From Candidatus Moraniibacteriota bacterium (GTDB taxonomy: Bacteria; Patescibacteriota; Minisyncoccia; Moranbacterales; UBA1568), in the NCBI GenBank assembly GCA_903854995.1, contig CAINXS010000073.1, forward strand, positions 1 through 52,911: DNA of 52,911 nt. Direction: 5' to 3'. The notes beneath the pieces were generated by a model. The model searched no databases. It worked only from the letters and a program-made list of their open reading frames with translations, and was not told the origin of the DNA. Shown here piece by piece: positions 38,034-47,510 of this stretch. Position 1 is the first letter of the stretch, and each line of letters opens with the position of its first letter. A program made the position numbers and the translations under genes.

Positions 38034-38078
38034 CGCCTTGTGACCACGGAAGCGCTACGGAAGCCTCGTACCGACAGA

Positions 38079-38140
38079 GTCGGAGTGTCGGGAATGGTCC
38101 GGCATGCGCCGGACGCCCCGCGAATGCCGGGGCGAACCCG
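38079..38140 (-). pseudogene. tRNA-Pro 3' fragment interrupted in the T-loop by a palindromic insert
   Basis: GTCGGAGTGTCGGGAAT [GGTCCGGCATGCGCCGGACGCCCCGCGAATGCCGGGG] CGAACCCG versus intact GTCGGAGTGCCGGGAAT-CGAACCCG. Confidence 0.75.
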
Positions 38141-38171
38141 TAACCAAGCCGTCTTTTTCAGTGCCTTCTTG

Positions 38172-38242
38172 TCGGAGTGCCGGGAATCGAACCCGGATTA
38201 CACGAACCCGAATCGTGCGTAATACCACTATACCACACTCCG
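38172..38242 (-). tRNA. tRNA-Pro (anticodon CGG)
   Basis: CGGAGTGTGGTATAGTGGTATTACGCACGATTCGGGTTCGTGTAATCCGGGTTCGATTCCCGGCACTCCGA. Confidence 0.9.
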
Positions 38243-38474
38243 ATTTTCCTTATGTAAGGGAAAAAAGTCCTTTTCGATAACAGGACCCATTCTAGCAGGT
38301 TTTTCGAAAAAGGGAAGAGGGGGGACGGATAACAGGGATACGGAAAGGTGCGAAGTTGATGCGGAGGTGATTATATGATGATGTTCATCGTTTCGAATAT
38401 TGCCTGAAGTCGCTTCCGCCCCAATCTCTGTCGGGTTGATATTTGTTTCCTGTTATCTGACAACTGACCCGTTC

Positions 38475-39983
38475 CTATCCCACCTTGTGCCTGCTCCTAA
38501 TACCTTCGTCATCATACTCCCGTTTTTCCTCGATGACCTCTTTCGCTTTTTCGCGAAGTGCCGGGAGGTCGTCGTGGGAAAGGGATTCGGCTCGAGCGAG
38601 GAGTGCCTCGCGGTTATTCCTCGAGGGATTTTCTATCACGTCGGAAAGCAGCACTTCCAGCACTGCTCCGATTTTCGGCCCGGGTTCCATATGAAGCTCC
38701 TTCATCAGGTCCGTTCCGTTGATGGCGAGCATCTTGACCGAGACCGGATCCCTTGATACCTTCTCGACCATGTATTCGAGATGGCGTAGTTTATACGGCT
38801 TCGCCTTCGGGACTTCGGACCCGAGCCGGTCGGAGATGCGGACGTCGATGAGATCTTTCATGTTTTCAAGTCCGACGCGACGGATCAGACGTCGAACGGA
38901 GGTTTCCGTCACTTCGCCGACGTTGTAGTAGAAAAGATGATTGTCTACAAGCAGAACGGTCTTCTCTATTATCGCGACGGGGAATCGGAGTCGGAGGAGC
39001 AGATTTCTTGTCATTCGCGCCCCGACGTGATCGTGATTGTAAAACGTCGAGCGGTACCCGTCTCCACGTTTCGTCTTCGGTTTTCCGATATCGTGAAAGA
39101 GCGCCGCCAGTCGAACCTCGAGCTTCCGTGAGGGGCAAGTTCGGAGTGCGAGCAGGTTGTGCTCATAGACGCTCAATTTGTGGTGCAGGTTCTGACCAAC
39201 ACCCACCCCTTCTTCGAGTTCGGGGATGATATCTCGCAGGAGCCCGACCGCTCGAAGCAACTCCACCCCGTCGGCCGGGCTATTGGAAAGGATGATTCGG
39301 GAAAATTCGTCGCGTATCCGTTCTCGGGAGACATGTGAAAGAAGTCCTGCGTGCTTCCGGATCGCATCGAGGACGGAATCGTCAATTTTCCAGCCGTTTT
39401 CCGTCTCGCCGCCGTGAAGCTCCGCGAAGAACCTGATGGCGCGTATCATCCGAAGCGCGTCTTCACCGAACCGCTGTTCCGGATTTCCGACCGTGCGGAT
39501 AATTTTTTCCTGAATGTCCGTCCGACCATGGAACGGATCGATGACGATCACGTCCCGTCGTCCTTCGCTTCCCTCCGATCCAACTTCGAGCGCGATCGCG
39601 TTCATCGTAAAGTCGCGTCGCGAGAGGTCTTCGGAGAGAGTCGAAACGAAAGCGACCTGATCCGGCCTTCTCCGGTCCGAGTACGCCGACTCCGTCCTGT
39701 ACGTGGTGACCTCGATGATGTCGTGTTCCCGGTCCGGACGTCCTTCCTTCTGGAACGGCAACACTTTCACTCCGACGGTGCCGAAATCATTCTCATAAAA
39801 ACTATCCGGAAATATCGCCAGCACTTCCTCCGGTTTCGCGTCCGTGGTGATGTCCCAGTCTTTCGGTTCGCGACCAAGTATCAGGTCTCGGACGCACCCT
39901 CCGACTATGTGCCCCTCGCGGCCGTGCTCGCGCAGGGAGTCGAGAACCGAAAGGACTGGCTCGGGAATGGAAGAGTAATCCAT
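38475..39983 (-). CDS. cca: CCA tRNA nucleotidyltransferase
   Basis: GHIVGGCVRDLILGREPKDWDITTDAKPEEV...RRDFTMNAIAL...LFHDIGKPKTK. Confidence 0.92.
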   Translation of the reverse strand: MDYSSIPEPVLSVLDSLREHGREGHIVGGCVRDLILGREPKDWDITTDAKPEEVLAIFPDSFYENDFGTVGVKVLPFQKEGRPDREHDIIEVTTYRTESAYSDRRRPDQVAFVSTLSEDLSRRDFTMNAIALEVGSEGSEGRRDVIVIDPFHGRTDIQEKIIRTVGNPEQRFGEDALRMIRAIRFFAELHGGETENGWKIDDSVLDAIRKHAGLLSHVSRERIRDEFSRIILSNSPADGVELLRAVGLLRDIIPELEEGVGVGQNLHHKLSVYEHNLLALRTCPSRKLEVRLAALFHDIGKPKTKRGDGYRSTFYNHDHVGARMTRNLLLRLRFPVAIIEKTVLLVDNHLFYYNVGEVTETSVRRLIRRVGLENMKDLIDVRISDRLGSEVPKAKPYKLRHLEYMVEKVSRDPVSVKMLAINGTDLMKELHMEPGPKIGAVLEVLLSDVIENPSRNNREALLARAESLSHDDLPALREKAKEVIEEKREYDDEGIRSRHKVG

Positions 39984-40023
39984 AGGAAAGAAGACGATGA
40001 CGTTCTATATTCCGATCGCGGGA

Positions 40024-41793
40024 TTAGAGGGTCCTTCGGCGGGTCTCTTCCTTGTAACAGGCGAGCGTATCGCCGACCTGGACCTTCTCACCGCCCTCGA
40101 AGACGAGGCCGCATTCGTTTCCTTGGCCGACTTCGTCCACGTTCTGCTTGTTTTGTTGGAGGTTGAGAAGCTTCCCTTGGCCGATGGTCTCGCCGCCACG
40201 GCGGATCTCGATGAGGGAGTTTCGGAGAATCTTACCTTCGCTGACACGGCCGCCGATGATCTGATCGCGCTTGCCGGTCTTGAAGACGGCGAGGACGGAT
40301 AGGAGTCCGTGGTCGGTCCGGACGGTTTCCGGCGGCAACAGGTCAGCGAGACGTTCCTTCGCGCGGTCGACCAGCTTGTAGATGATGTTGAACGTCTCGA
40401 TTGAAACGCCATTTTTCTCGGCGAGCCGTTTGGCGACCGGGGTGGGTTCCACATTGAAGGCGAAGATTACCGCGCCTGCGCCGGCAGCCATCTTTACGTC
40501 GGATTCGGTTACGGCGCCGACATCGGACGAAATCTCCTCGAGCGCGACCTCATCGGATACGATGGTTCCCAGAATCTGACCGATGGCCTCGAGTGATCCC
40601 TGCACGTCCGCCTTGAGAATATACGAGAGCTTCTTACGCGCATCTTCGCCTTCGGTCTTTGATTTGAATCCCTTGGCGGTGACGATCGCCTGGGAGCGCG
40701 AGCGGGCCGCAGACTTGCCGCTTGCGACCTGTACGACGTCGTTCGTCTGCGGTGCGTCATGAAAACCGTAGATGACGGCGGGGACGGACGGCGTCGCTAT
40801 CTCGATGCTCTTCCCCGTATAATCTTCCATCCGGCGGATACGGCCGAAAGCCGATCCGGCGATGACATCTTGCCCGACCTTGAGTGTTCCGGTCCGGACG
40901 AGGACCGTCGCGACCGGTCCCTTCTGCTTGTCGAGATGAGCTTCGAGGACCACGGCAAGTCCGTCGCGTTTGGGATCGGCAACGAATTCCTCCACATCGG
41001 TCAGGAGGACGATGTTTTCGAGCAGTGAATCGATGCCGATGTTCTGTTTCGCGCTGATCTCGGAGCTGAGAATCTTGCCCCCGTATTCCTCGATGAGTAT
41101 GTCGTTTTCCGCCAATTCCTGTTTTACTCGGGGTATGTTGGCGTCCGGCTTGTCGATCTTGTTGATTGCGACGATGACCGGAAGTCCCCGTTCCTTGAGA
41201 TAGGTGATGACTTCCTTCGTCTGTTTCTGAATGCCGTCATCGGCGGCGACGACGAGAATCGCGATGTCGGCGATCGAAACACCCCGTTTTCGCATCGCGG
41301 AAAACGCCTCGTGTCCCGGGGTGTCGATGAACGTGATGAGCTTGCCCCGTTTCTTTACCTGGTAGGTCCCGAGATGCTGCGTTATTCCACCAGCCTCGCC
41401 GGAGGCGACGCTCGCCTTGCGCAGGGTATCGAGCAAAGTCGTTTTTCCGTGATCCACGTGGCCGAGAATGGTAACGATAGGCGCGCGTGCGGGAAGCTTG
41501 CGATCCGATTCTTTTTCCGCGGCGCACAATGCGAGGAGCCCTTCGAGGTCGAGAGGTTTGTCTCCCGAGCCCGCTTCTTCGGCGGGAACCGCCTCGAAAC
41601 CGAGATCGGAGGCGATGACGCTCGCGGTTTCGAAGTCGATTTCCTCGTTAATCGTCGCGAGGATGCCGTTTTTCATAAGCTCGGTGATGACCCGTCCCAC
41701 CGGAAGCTCCAGCCGATCGGAAAAATCCTTCACGGTAATCGTTGTCGGGATGGCGACCGGTTTCGGTGCTTCACCCTGTGTCGTCTCATTCAT
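40024..41793 (-). CDS. infB: translation initiation factor IF-2 (short N-terminus)
   Basis: PIVTILGHVDHGKTTLLDTLRKASVASGEAGGITQHLGTYQV...FIDTPGHEAFSAMRKRG...INKIDKPDAN. Confidence 0.96.
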   Translation of the reverse strand: MNETTQGEAPKPVAIPTTITVKDFSDRLELPVGRVITELMKNGILATINEEIDFETASVIASDLGFEAVPAEEAGSGDKPLDLEGLLALCAAEKESDRKLPARAPIVTILGHVDHGKTTLLDTLRKASVASGEAGGITQHLGTYQVKKRGKLITFIDTPGHEAFSAMRKRGVSIADIAILVVAADDGIQKQTKEVITYLKERGLPVIVAINKIDKPDANIPRVKQELAENDILIEEYGGKILSSEISAKQNIGIDSLLENIVLLTDVEEFVADPKRDGLAVVLEAHLDKQKGPVATVLVRTGTLKVGQDVIAGSAFGRIRRMEDYTGKSIEIATPSVPAVIYGFHDAPQTNDVVQVASGKSAARSRSQAIVTAKGFKSKTEGEDARKKLSYILKADVQGSLEAIGQILGTIVSDEVALEEISSDVGAVTESDVKMAAGAGAVIFAFNVEPTPVAKRLAEKNGVSIETFNIIYKLVDRAKERLADLLPPETVRTDHGLLSVLAVFKTGKRDQIIGGRVSEGKILRNSLIEIRRGGETIGQGKLLNLQQNKQNVDEVGQGNECGLVFEGGEKVQVGDTLACYKEETRRRTL

Positions 41794-41811
41794 GATCGTT
41801 TTCTTATATCG

Positions 41812-42342
41812 TTACTCCGTCTCTTTCCGCGTGAATGCGGCAGATCGTTTGCTTACGGCGAGTCCGACGGTTCGCTTCTCCTCGTCCGAGAGGGGATATT
41901 CCTTCGATTCCGACCCGCTCTCGATCGGCTTCGCGTATACGCGTGTTCCCTCCCGGGTATGGATCGACGAAATCACGAATCCCGTGTTCTTGCCGTTGAG
42001 TAGCGCGAGCGCGAAGCTCTGATTGCCGCCGACTTCCTTGAACGGGTTGAATCGGAGTAGCTCCGCCTTGTGTATGCTCTCGTTCCCGAGTCGATACAGC
42101 TGTTCAGCGATGCCGTAGAGCTTGCGAATCTCCTCATCGAGCGCGTCGAGCCCTTCCTTTTGACGTATGACGACTTCCTCGAGATCGGCTCCGGTCTTTC
42201 CCGCAAAGAGTGTCCCGAGGTCCTTTCTGAGTTTTCGAAGGCGGAAGAGCAGGATTGTCGCCATGACGAACCCGGACAGTCCGAGACTAGCCGCTCCGAT
42301 CGCGAACGGCATGGCGAGAGATGACGAAAAAAATCCTTCCAT
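41812..42342 (-). CDS. DUF4446 family membrane protein
   Basis: MEGFFSSSLAMPFAIGAASLGLSGFVMATILLFRLRKLRKDL...RFNPFKEVGGNQSFALALLNGKNTGFVISSIHTREGTRVYAKPI; start at 42342. Confidence 0.85.
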   Translation of the reverse strand: MEGFFSSSLAMPFAIGAASLGLSGFVMATILLFRLRKLRKDLGTLFAGKTGADLEEVVIRQKEGLDALDEEIRKLYGIAEQLYRLGNESIHKAELLRFNPFKEVGGNQSFALALLNGKNTGFVISSIHTREGTRVYAKPIESGSESKEYPLSDEEKRTVGLAVSKRSAAFTRKETE

Positions 42343-42511
42343 ATCAAAAAATAGGCATTCCAAGCCTAGCACGTGAAACGGGCCGTGTAAAGGAAAATCA
42401 GGTCCGACGGGCCCTTGTATTTCATCCCGCTCGGATCTCGGTTCGACGGGCTCTTCGGCGAATCGGAAACGGGGCATCTTTACCGGATTTTCGCCGTATG
42501 CTATTCTGTGA

Positions 42512-42685
42512 CTCGTCGTGCTTTCCGACCCGGATGGGTCGCGGAGGGCCGGGTTATTTGAAGGGCGTCGAACACAGACCGTCCAGGACCGGTGCATCTT
42601 CTTGAAAAGAGCCGGTATCGGGGGTCTTTTTATTTTGTCTCCCATCATATCCGCTGGCGCCGGATTCGCGCCGATAACTAAGCGT
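42512..42685 (+). ncRNA. structured leader upstream of SulP gene with terminator-like hairpin (candidate cis-regulatory RNA)
   Basis: Hairpin CCGACCCGGATGGGTCGCGG then AGACCGTCCAGGACCGGTGCATC...GAGCCGGTATCGGGGGTCTTTTTATTTT before ATG 42686. Confidence 0.35.
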
Positions 42686-44314
42686 ATGCTGACAGAAAAC
42701 ATCAGGAAGAACCTCAAATCGGGTTTGACGGTTTCACTCATCTCCATCCCGTTGTCCGTCTCTCTTGCGGTCGCATCGGGTGTGACACCGGTCATCGGCG
42801 TCATGACCGCGATCTGGGCCGGGCTCATAGCGGCGGCCTTCGGCGGCAGTCATTTCAATATCGTCGGTCCGACCGGGGCGCTGTCCGGAATCATCGCGAC
42901 GTTCGTCTTCACGCAGGGGATCGACAACGTTCCGATGCTTGCCATTGTCGCGGGAATCGTCGTCTTGGCCGCGTATTTTCTCCGTCTTGAGCGGTATCTC
43001 ATCCTGGTCCCGTCGAGCGTGATTCACGGTTTCACTCTCGGAGTCGCATTCATCATCGGCCTGAACCAGCTGAATTTCGCACTCGGTCTGAAGGGTCTTC
43101 CGACACATGAGAAGTTTTCCGGGAATTTGCTTGAGTCCTTGAAACATATTCCGGACGCCTCTCTTCCTGCCGTCGCGATCTTCGTCCTTTTCTTCGTGTC
43201 ATTGCTCGCGTTCAAGAAATACGTACCCAAGCTACCCGGTGCCATTTTCCTGGCGCCGGTCGGTATCCTGCTCGGCTATCTCGGTCAGACCCATGCCATC
43301 CCGCTTCAGCTCGAGACTCTCGGTATGAAATATGGGAACATCGACTTCCATCTGTTCGCGGCCCCGCATTTCTTCTATTCGGCGAAGCTGATGAAATCGG
43401 CCTTGGTAATCGCGCTCATCGCGATCCTCGAGACCATGCTTTCCGCGAAAATCGCCGACGGCATGACGAAGACGAAGCACAACGAACGCAAGGAAATGCT
43501 CGGGCTTGGCCTGGCGAACGTCGTTTCCGGTCTCTTTGGCGGGATGCCGGCGACCGCGGCGCTGGCGCGGACGTCGCTAAACGTGAAGACCGGTGCGGAC
43601 CACAAGACGTCCGCGATCATCAACTCGATCGCTGTCGCGATCATATCGCTCTTCCTTCTCCGATTTTTCCAGTTCATCCCGATGGCGGTCATTGCGGCCA
43701 TATTGGTGTTCGTCGCGGTCCAGATGGTGGAGACGGAACACTTTTTCCGATTCTTTCGTTTCGACAAGACGATCTTCGGCATCTCCATGGCGGTCGCCGT
43801 CGTGACAGTGGTGGAAGATCCGATCGTCGGCATCCTGCTCGGTGTCGTGCTGTCCCTGTTGGTTTCCGTGGACAAGATGACGCACGGTCACTACGATATG
43901 CGTCCCAATCGGTCCGATATGGAGGATACGGACGGATCCAAGGATGGGAAGGGGAAGGAAATCGAGGAGAGCCACGATGTCTTGCTGTACTCGTTCCGCG
44001 GCCGGCTCGTATATTTCAACAGTCGGGCGCATGTCAGCCGGTTCGAGACGGGTCTTGCCCAGTACAAGTACATCATTCTTCGGCTTCGCGAGGTATACTA
44101 TGTCGACCTCGACGGCATGGAGGCGCTCAATGAGATCATTTCCATCATCGAATCCCGCGGGCAGAAGGTGATCCTCTCGAGCATCGATTCGAACGTAGTC
44201 GACGCGCTCAGGTCGGGCATCGAGGGATTCGGCCGTCTCGAAAAGGAGGGTATGATTTTTCCGAAGACCGAAGACGCGCTCAAGCATCTCGGCATCGAAC
44301 CGAGAGGGGCATAA
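42686..44314 (+). CDS. SulP family anion transporter with STAS domain
   Basis: FGGSHFNIVGPTGALSGIIATFV...GGMPATAALARTSLNVKTGADHKTSAIIN; C-terminal STAS (YVDLDGMEALNEIISIIESRGQKVILSSI). Confidence 0.92.
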   Translation: MLTENIRKNLKSGLTVSLISIPLSVSLAVASGVTPVIGVMTAIWAGLIAAAFGGSHFNIVGPTGALSGIIATFVFTQGIDNVPMLAIVAGIVVLAAYFLRLERYLILVPSSVIHGFTLGVAFIIGLNQLNFALGLKGLPTHEKFSGNLLESLKHIPDASLPAVAIFVLFFVSLLAFKKYVPKLPGAIFLAPVGILLGYLGQTHAIPLQLETLGMKYGNIDFHLFAAPHFFYSAKLMKSALVIALIAILETMLSAKIADGMTKTKHNERKEMLGLGLANVVSGLFGGMPATAALARTSLNVKTGADHKTSAIINSIAVAIISLFLLRFFQFIPMAVIAAILVFVAVQMVETEHFFRFFRFDKTIFGISMAVAVVTVVEDPIVGILLGVVLSLLVSVDKMTHGHYDMRPNRSDMEDTDGSKDGKGKEIEESHDVLLYSFRGRLVYFNSRAHVSRFETGLAQYKYIILRLREVYYVDLDGMEALNEIISIIESRGQKVILSSIDSNVVDALRSGIEGFGRLEKEGMIFPKTEDALKHLGIEPRGA

Positions 44315-44348
44315 TACTGGACAGCGTACGACTGTGCGGAAAATAAAA

Positions 44349-44380
44349 AACTCCCGAGGCAGCGTCTGCCTCCGGGAGTT
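44349..44380. terminator. terminator hairpin between convergent genes
   Basis: AACTCCCGAGGCAGCGTCTGCCTCCGGGAGTT. Confidence 0.75.
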
Positions 44381-44391
44381 GTTAAATGGTA

Positions 44392-45405
44392 TCAAATTCG
44401 TGTGAGAGGTGGTCTGTAGAGACAATGTCCATCAAACGAGGCCGGATCATGGGCGGGAAACCGTCTCAGAATGCTATCAAGTATCTCCCGAATCGAATGA
44501 GTCTTGATGTTCCCTATCACGGTTTCGTTTCCCGGACAAGGACTTACGCTCCCGTCCCCGAAGATCTGTACGAGTTCCATGCAGGGCATCGTTCCGAAAT
44601 TGTTGCATATCGGATGAATGAATCCGAATTCTCGGTCGATACGATCGATGGCGGAGCGGATCTCTTGTTTTTCCAGTTCCGTAACCGGAAGAGTCCGGTC
44701 AAAGTCTTCTCCCGCGCTCCGACCAGCTGGTAGGTAGAAGGCAAAAACGATCCAAAGGTTTTTTTTGCGGCAATAGCGGAGCGTTTTCTCGACCTCATCC
44801 ATGTTCAGTCTCGACACGACCATGTCGAATCCGAGACGAGTCGTTCCTTCCTGGTCGACAGCGTTGAATCCTTCCCGGATGAGCAACTCGACAGCCTCGT
44901 TTCTTGCCTGGAAATAGCGGTCTTTTAGGTCTCCTACGACCCAGTTCTGATAGCCTGGATTAAACAGGCTATCACACTTTACGACGACGCTCGCTCCGGA
45001 GTCGAAGGTTCTCCGTACGAAGTCGTGGTCTCGCATTTTTGTAGCCGCGTCGGTAAAGATGACCGGTTGGATGCCTTTTTTTGTCGTATATTCGATTATC
45101 GGGAAGAAATCGGGGTCGATTGTCGTCTCTCCTTCTCCGAGGTAGTCGATGGTACAGGCTCCCAATTCAGCAACCTGGTCTATGACTCTGAAGATTTCTT
45201 CGCGAGCCAGTGTCTTTTTCTGTTTGTCGGTGAAACAATGGAAACAGTTGTGGGGGCATTCCCCCGTCATCGCTCTGAAGTCAACGATGTGCAGGCGGTT
45301 CCGATCGCGGAATACCGTTTCCGTGATGTTCCAGTCTTTCAGTGCGGCCCCGATTCCTACGGGAACGCGTCCGATCTTGAAATAGCTGATGTTCGAGCAT
45401 TGCAT
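44392..45405 (-). CDS. radical SAM protein with SPASM-like C-terminus
   Basis: GECPHNCFHCFTDKQ (CxxxCxxC), C-terminal MPCMELVQIFGDGSVSPCPGNETVIGNIKTHSIREIL; RBS AAGGAGGCAACT before ATG 45405. Confidence 0.9.
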   Translation of the reverse strand: MQCSNISYFKIGRVPVGIGAALKDWNITETVFRDRNRLHIVDFRAMTGECPHNCFHCFTDKQKKTLAREEIFRVIDQVAELGACTIDYLGEGETTIDPDFFPIIEYTTKKGIQPVIFTDAATKMRDHDFVRRTFDSGASVVVKCDSLFNPGYQNWVVGDLKDRYFQARNEAVELLIREGFNAVDQEGTTRLGFDMVVSRLNMDEVEKTLRYCRKKNLWIVFAFYLPAGRSAGEDFDRTLPVTELEKQEIRSAIDRIDREFGFIHPICNNFGTMPCMELVQIFGDGSVSPCPGNETVIGNIKTHSIREILDSILRRFPAHDPASFDGHCLYRPPLTRI

Positions 45406-45563
45406 GAGTTGCCTCCTTCGATGTTGTGATTGTAAAGAACTGCCAGCCACGACATTTCGGTATCCGTGACAACTGATTATAATGCTGATATTGCATTATG
45501 TCAATTATATATGTCTAAATAGTTCCTTTTTCAAGCCAGTTATCAAAAAAAAGTGGAATATAG

Positions 45564-45592
45564 TTGACACATTAACGTGCGGATGCTATCAT
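45564..45592 (+). promoter_or_regulatory. sigma70-like promoter for the TrmB-like gene
   Basis: TTGACA-17 bp-TATCAT, with ATG 6 nt after the -10. Confidence 0.75.
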
Positions 45593-45598
45593 GTTCTT

Positions 45599-46369
45599 AT
45601 GAAAGACAGTAGATCTATTCGGAAGCAGTTATGCTCCGCCGGACTTTCGGAGAACGAAGCCTCGGTCTATTTGGCTTTGCTTGAACTCGGAAAGGGGTCC
45701 GTGGCGCAGATTTCCAGACGGGCCGGCTTGAATAGGACGACAGGGTACGACATTTTAGATCGCCTGGTCGCTCGACGGTTGGCAAGTATATCGGGCAAGG
45801 AACCGAAACAAGAATATTTGGCTGAGTCTCCCGGGAGGCTAGAGTACATCCTTTTAGAGGAACTCGAATTGAAACAGCGGGAATTGGAGGGAGTCAGAGC
45901 CTTTATTCCCGTACTGAAATCGTTACACAATGTCGCCGGAAGGCCCCGTATCAGATTTTATGAGGGCGTGGAAGGAATGAAGCAGGTGTATGAGGATACG
46001 CTGACTGCGACCGAGCCCATTGTCGCCTATGCGACATACGAGGACATGCATAAGGCACTCCCGGGATATTTTCCGGCATATTATAGACGACGGGCGGAGA
46101 AGGGCATATTCGCTCGCGGAATTGTTCCGGAGACGCCGCTTGCTCGTGAACGAGTGCGCGAGAATAAGAATGAGGCGCGTGAATTAGCACTCGTTCCGGC
46201 GGATAAATACACGTTTTCTCCCGATATTGAAATTTATGACAATAAGGTCGTAATCGCGTCGTGGCGGGAGAAGCTTGGTATCATCATTGAATCCGGGGAA
46301 ATCGCCGACGCGATGAAGAAGATCTTTGAACTCGCATGGATCGCGGCGAAGGGGATGGAAAAGGAATAA
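45599..46369 (+). CDS. TrmB-family transcriptional regulator-like protein
   Basis: IRKQLCSAGLSENEASVYLALLELGKGSVAQISRRAGLNRTTGYDILDRLVARRL. Confidence 0.85.
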   Translation: MKDSRSIRKQLCSAGLSENEASVYLALLELGKGSVAQISRRAGLNRTTGYDILDRLVARRLASISGKEPKQEYLAESPGRLEYILLEELELKQRELEGVRAFIPVLKSLHNVAGRPRIRFYEGVEGMKQVYEDTLTATEPIVAYATYEDMHKALPGYFPAYYRRRAEKGIFARGIVPETPLARERVRENKNEARELALVPADKYTFSPDIEIYDNKVVIASWREKLGIIIESGEIADAMKKIFELAWIAAKGMEKE

Positions 46370-46521
46370 GGAAGTATGCGGGCAGCCCATCCTCGAAGAG
46401 AGAATCAAATCCCTCCCTTCGAAGACTCAGGACTCCCTTTCCAAAAGTGCGAAAAAACGTTGGCAACGTTTATATGAAATATTGTACAGGTTAAGACTTT
46501 GAGGGTTCGAATGGAAATCGC

Positions 46522-46557
46522 AAACCACCCCGTACCATACGGCGCGGGGTGGTTTTG
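46522..46557 (-). terminator. intrinsic terminator
   Basis: AAACCACCCCGTACCATACGGCGCGGGGTGGTTTT. Confidence 0.8.
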
Positions 46558-46575
46558 TATACCGATGCTCTGACC

Positions 46576-47373
46576 TTACGCGATGAGCGAACCGCCGTCG
46601 GCGACGATTATCGATCCGGTCAGGTAGCTGGCCGCATCGCTCGCGAGGAAGAGGGCGACGGTCGCCATCTCGTCCGGCTCGGCATAGCGTCCCATCGGGA
46701 TAGCGTTGAGGAATGCCTTCATCTGTTCGTCCGTCATGGTCGGCGCTCCGGAACTCATGGCCGCCACACCTTCGGTCGCCACGCCCCCGGGAGCGATCGC
46801 GTTCACGCGGATCTTGTGCGGGGCAAGTTCGAGCGCGAGGTTCTTGGTGAAGCCCCAGACACCGTGCTTGGAATGGTCATAAGCCGCGAGACCGACCATG
46901 CTCGGATGCAGGGCATCGATTGAGGCGATATTGATGATCGTTCCGCTTTTCTGCTCAACCATCGCCTTGGCCGCCTCGCGACAGCCGAGGAATACGCCGC
47001 GACCGTTCACCGCCTGGACCTTGTCCCAGAAGCCGACTTCCATATCGAGGACCGGCGAGGTCGGGAAGATACCGGCATTGTTCACCATCACGTCGATGCT
47101 TCCGAAGACTTCCTTCGTCTTCGCGACGAGCGCGGTCACGTCCGCTTCCGATGAGACGTCTGTCTTCACAAAGAGGGCCTGACCTCCGAATTCAGCGCCG
47201 AGCGACTCGGCTTTTCCAACGCCGACTTCCTCGTTGATATCCGAGATGACCACGTTGGCTCCGGCTTCCGCGAACCGCCGCGCGATACCGTATCCGATAC
47301 CGTTCGCGCCACCGGTCACCACTGCCGTCTTACCGGTGAAATCGAACAGTTCTGAAATCCTTTTCTGTGACAT
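46576..47373 (-). CDS. SDR family oxidoreductase
   Basis: GKTAVVTGGANGIGYGIARRFAEAGANVVISD...VNNAGIFP...YDHSKHGVWGFTKNLALELAPHKIRVNAIAPG. Confidence 0.93.
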   Translation of the reverse strand: MSQKRISELFDFTGKTAVVTGGANGIGYGIARRFAEAGANVVISDINEEVGVGKAESLGAEFGGQALFVKTDVSSEADVTALVAKTKEVFGSIDVMVNNAGIFPTSPVLDMEVGFWDKVQAVNGRGVFLGCREAAKAMVEQKSGTIINIASIDALHPSMVGLAAYDHSKHGVWGFTKNLALELAPHKIRVNAIAPGGVATEGVAAMSSGAPTMTDEQMKAFLNAIPMGRYAEPDEMATVALFLASDAASYLTGSIIVADGGSLIA

Positions 47374-47510
47374 ATGGTCTGTTTTATGGCTTCTTTCGGC
47401 TTTATATAGCCAAATACAGGTCTATTATAGCATGAAAAGGAGGAGAGGGGAATCCGACTTTACATACAAGAATCAAAAAACCCCGTTTTGGGGTCTTGTG
47501 ATTTCCGTTG

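Noticed and set aside
41311-42003. 230-aa plus-strand ORF opposite infB
   Set aside because: Antisense shadow of conserved IF-2 sequence.
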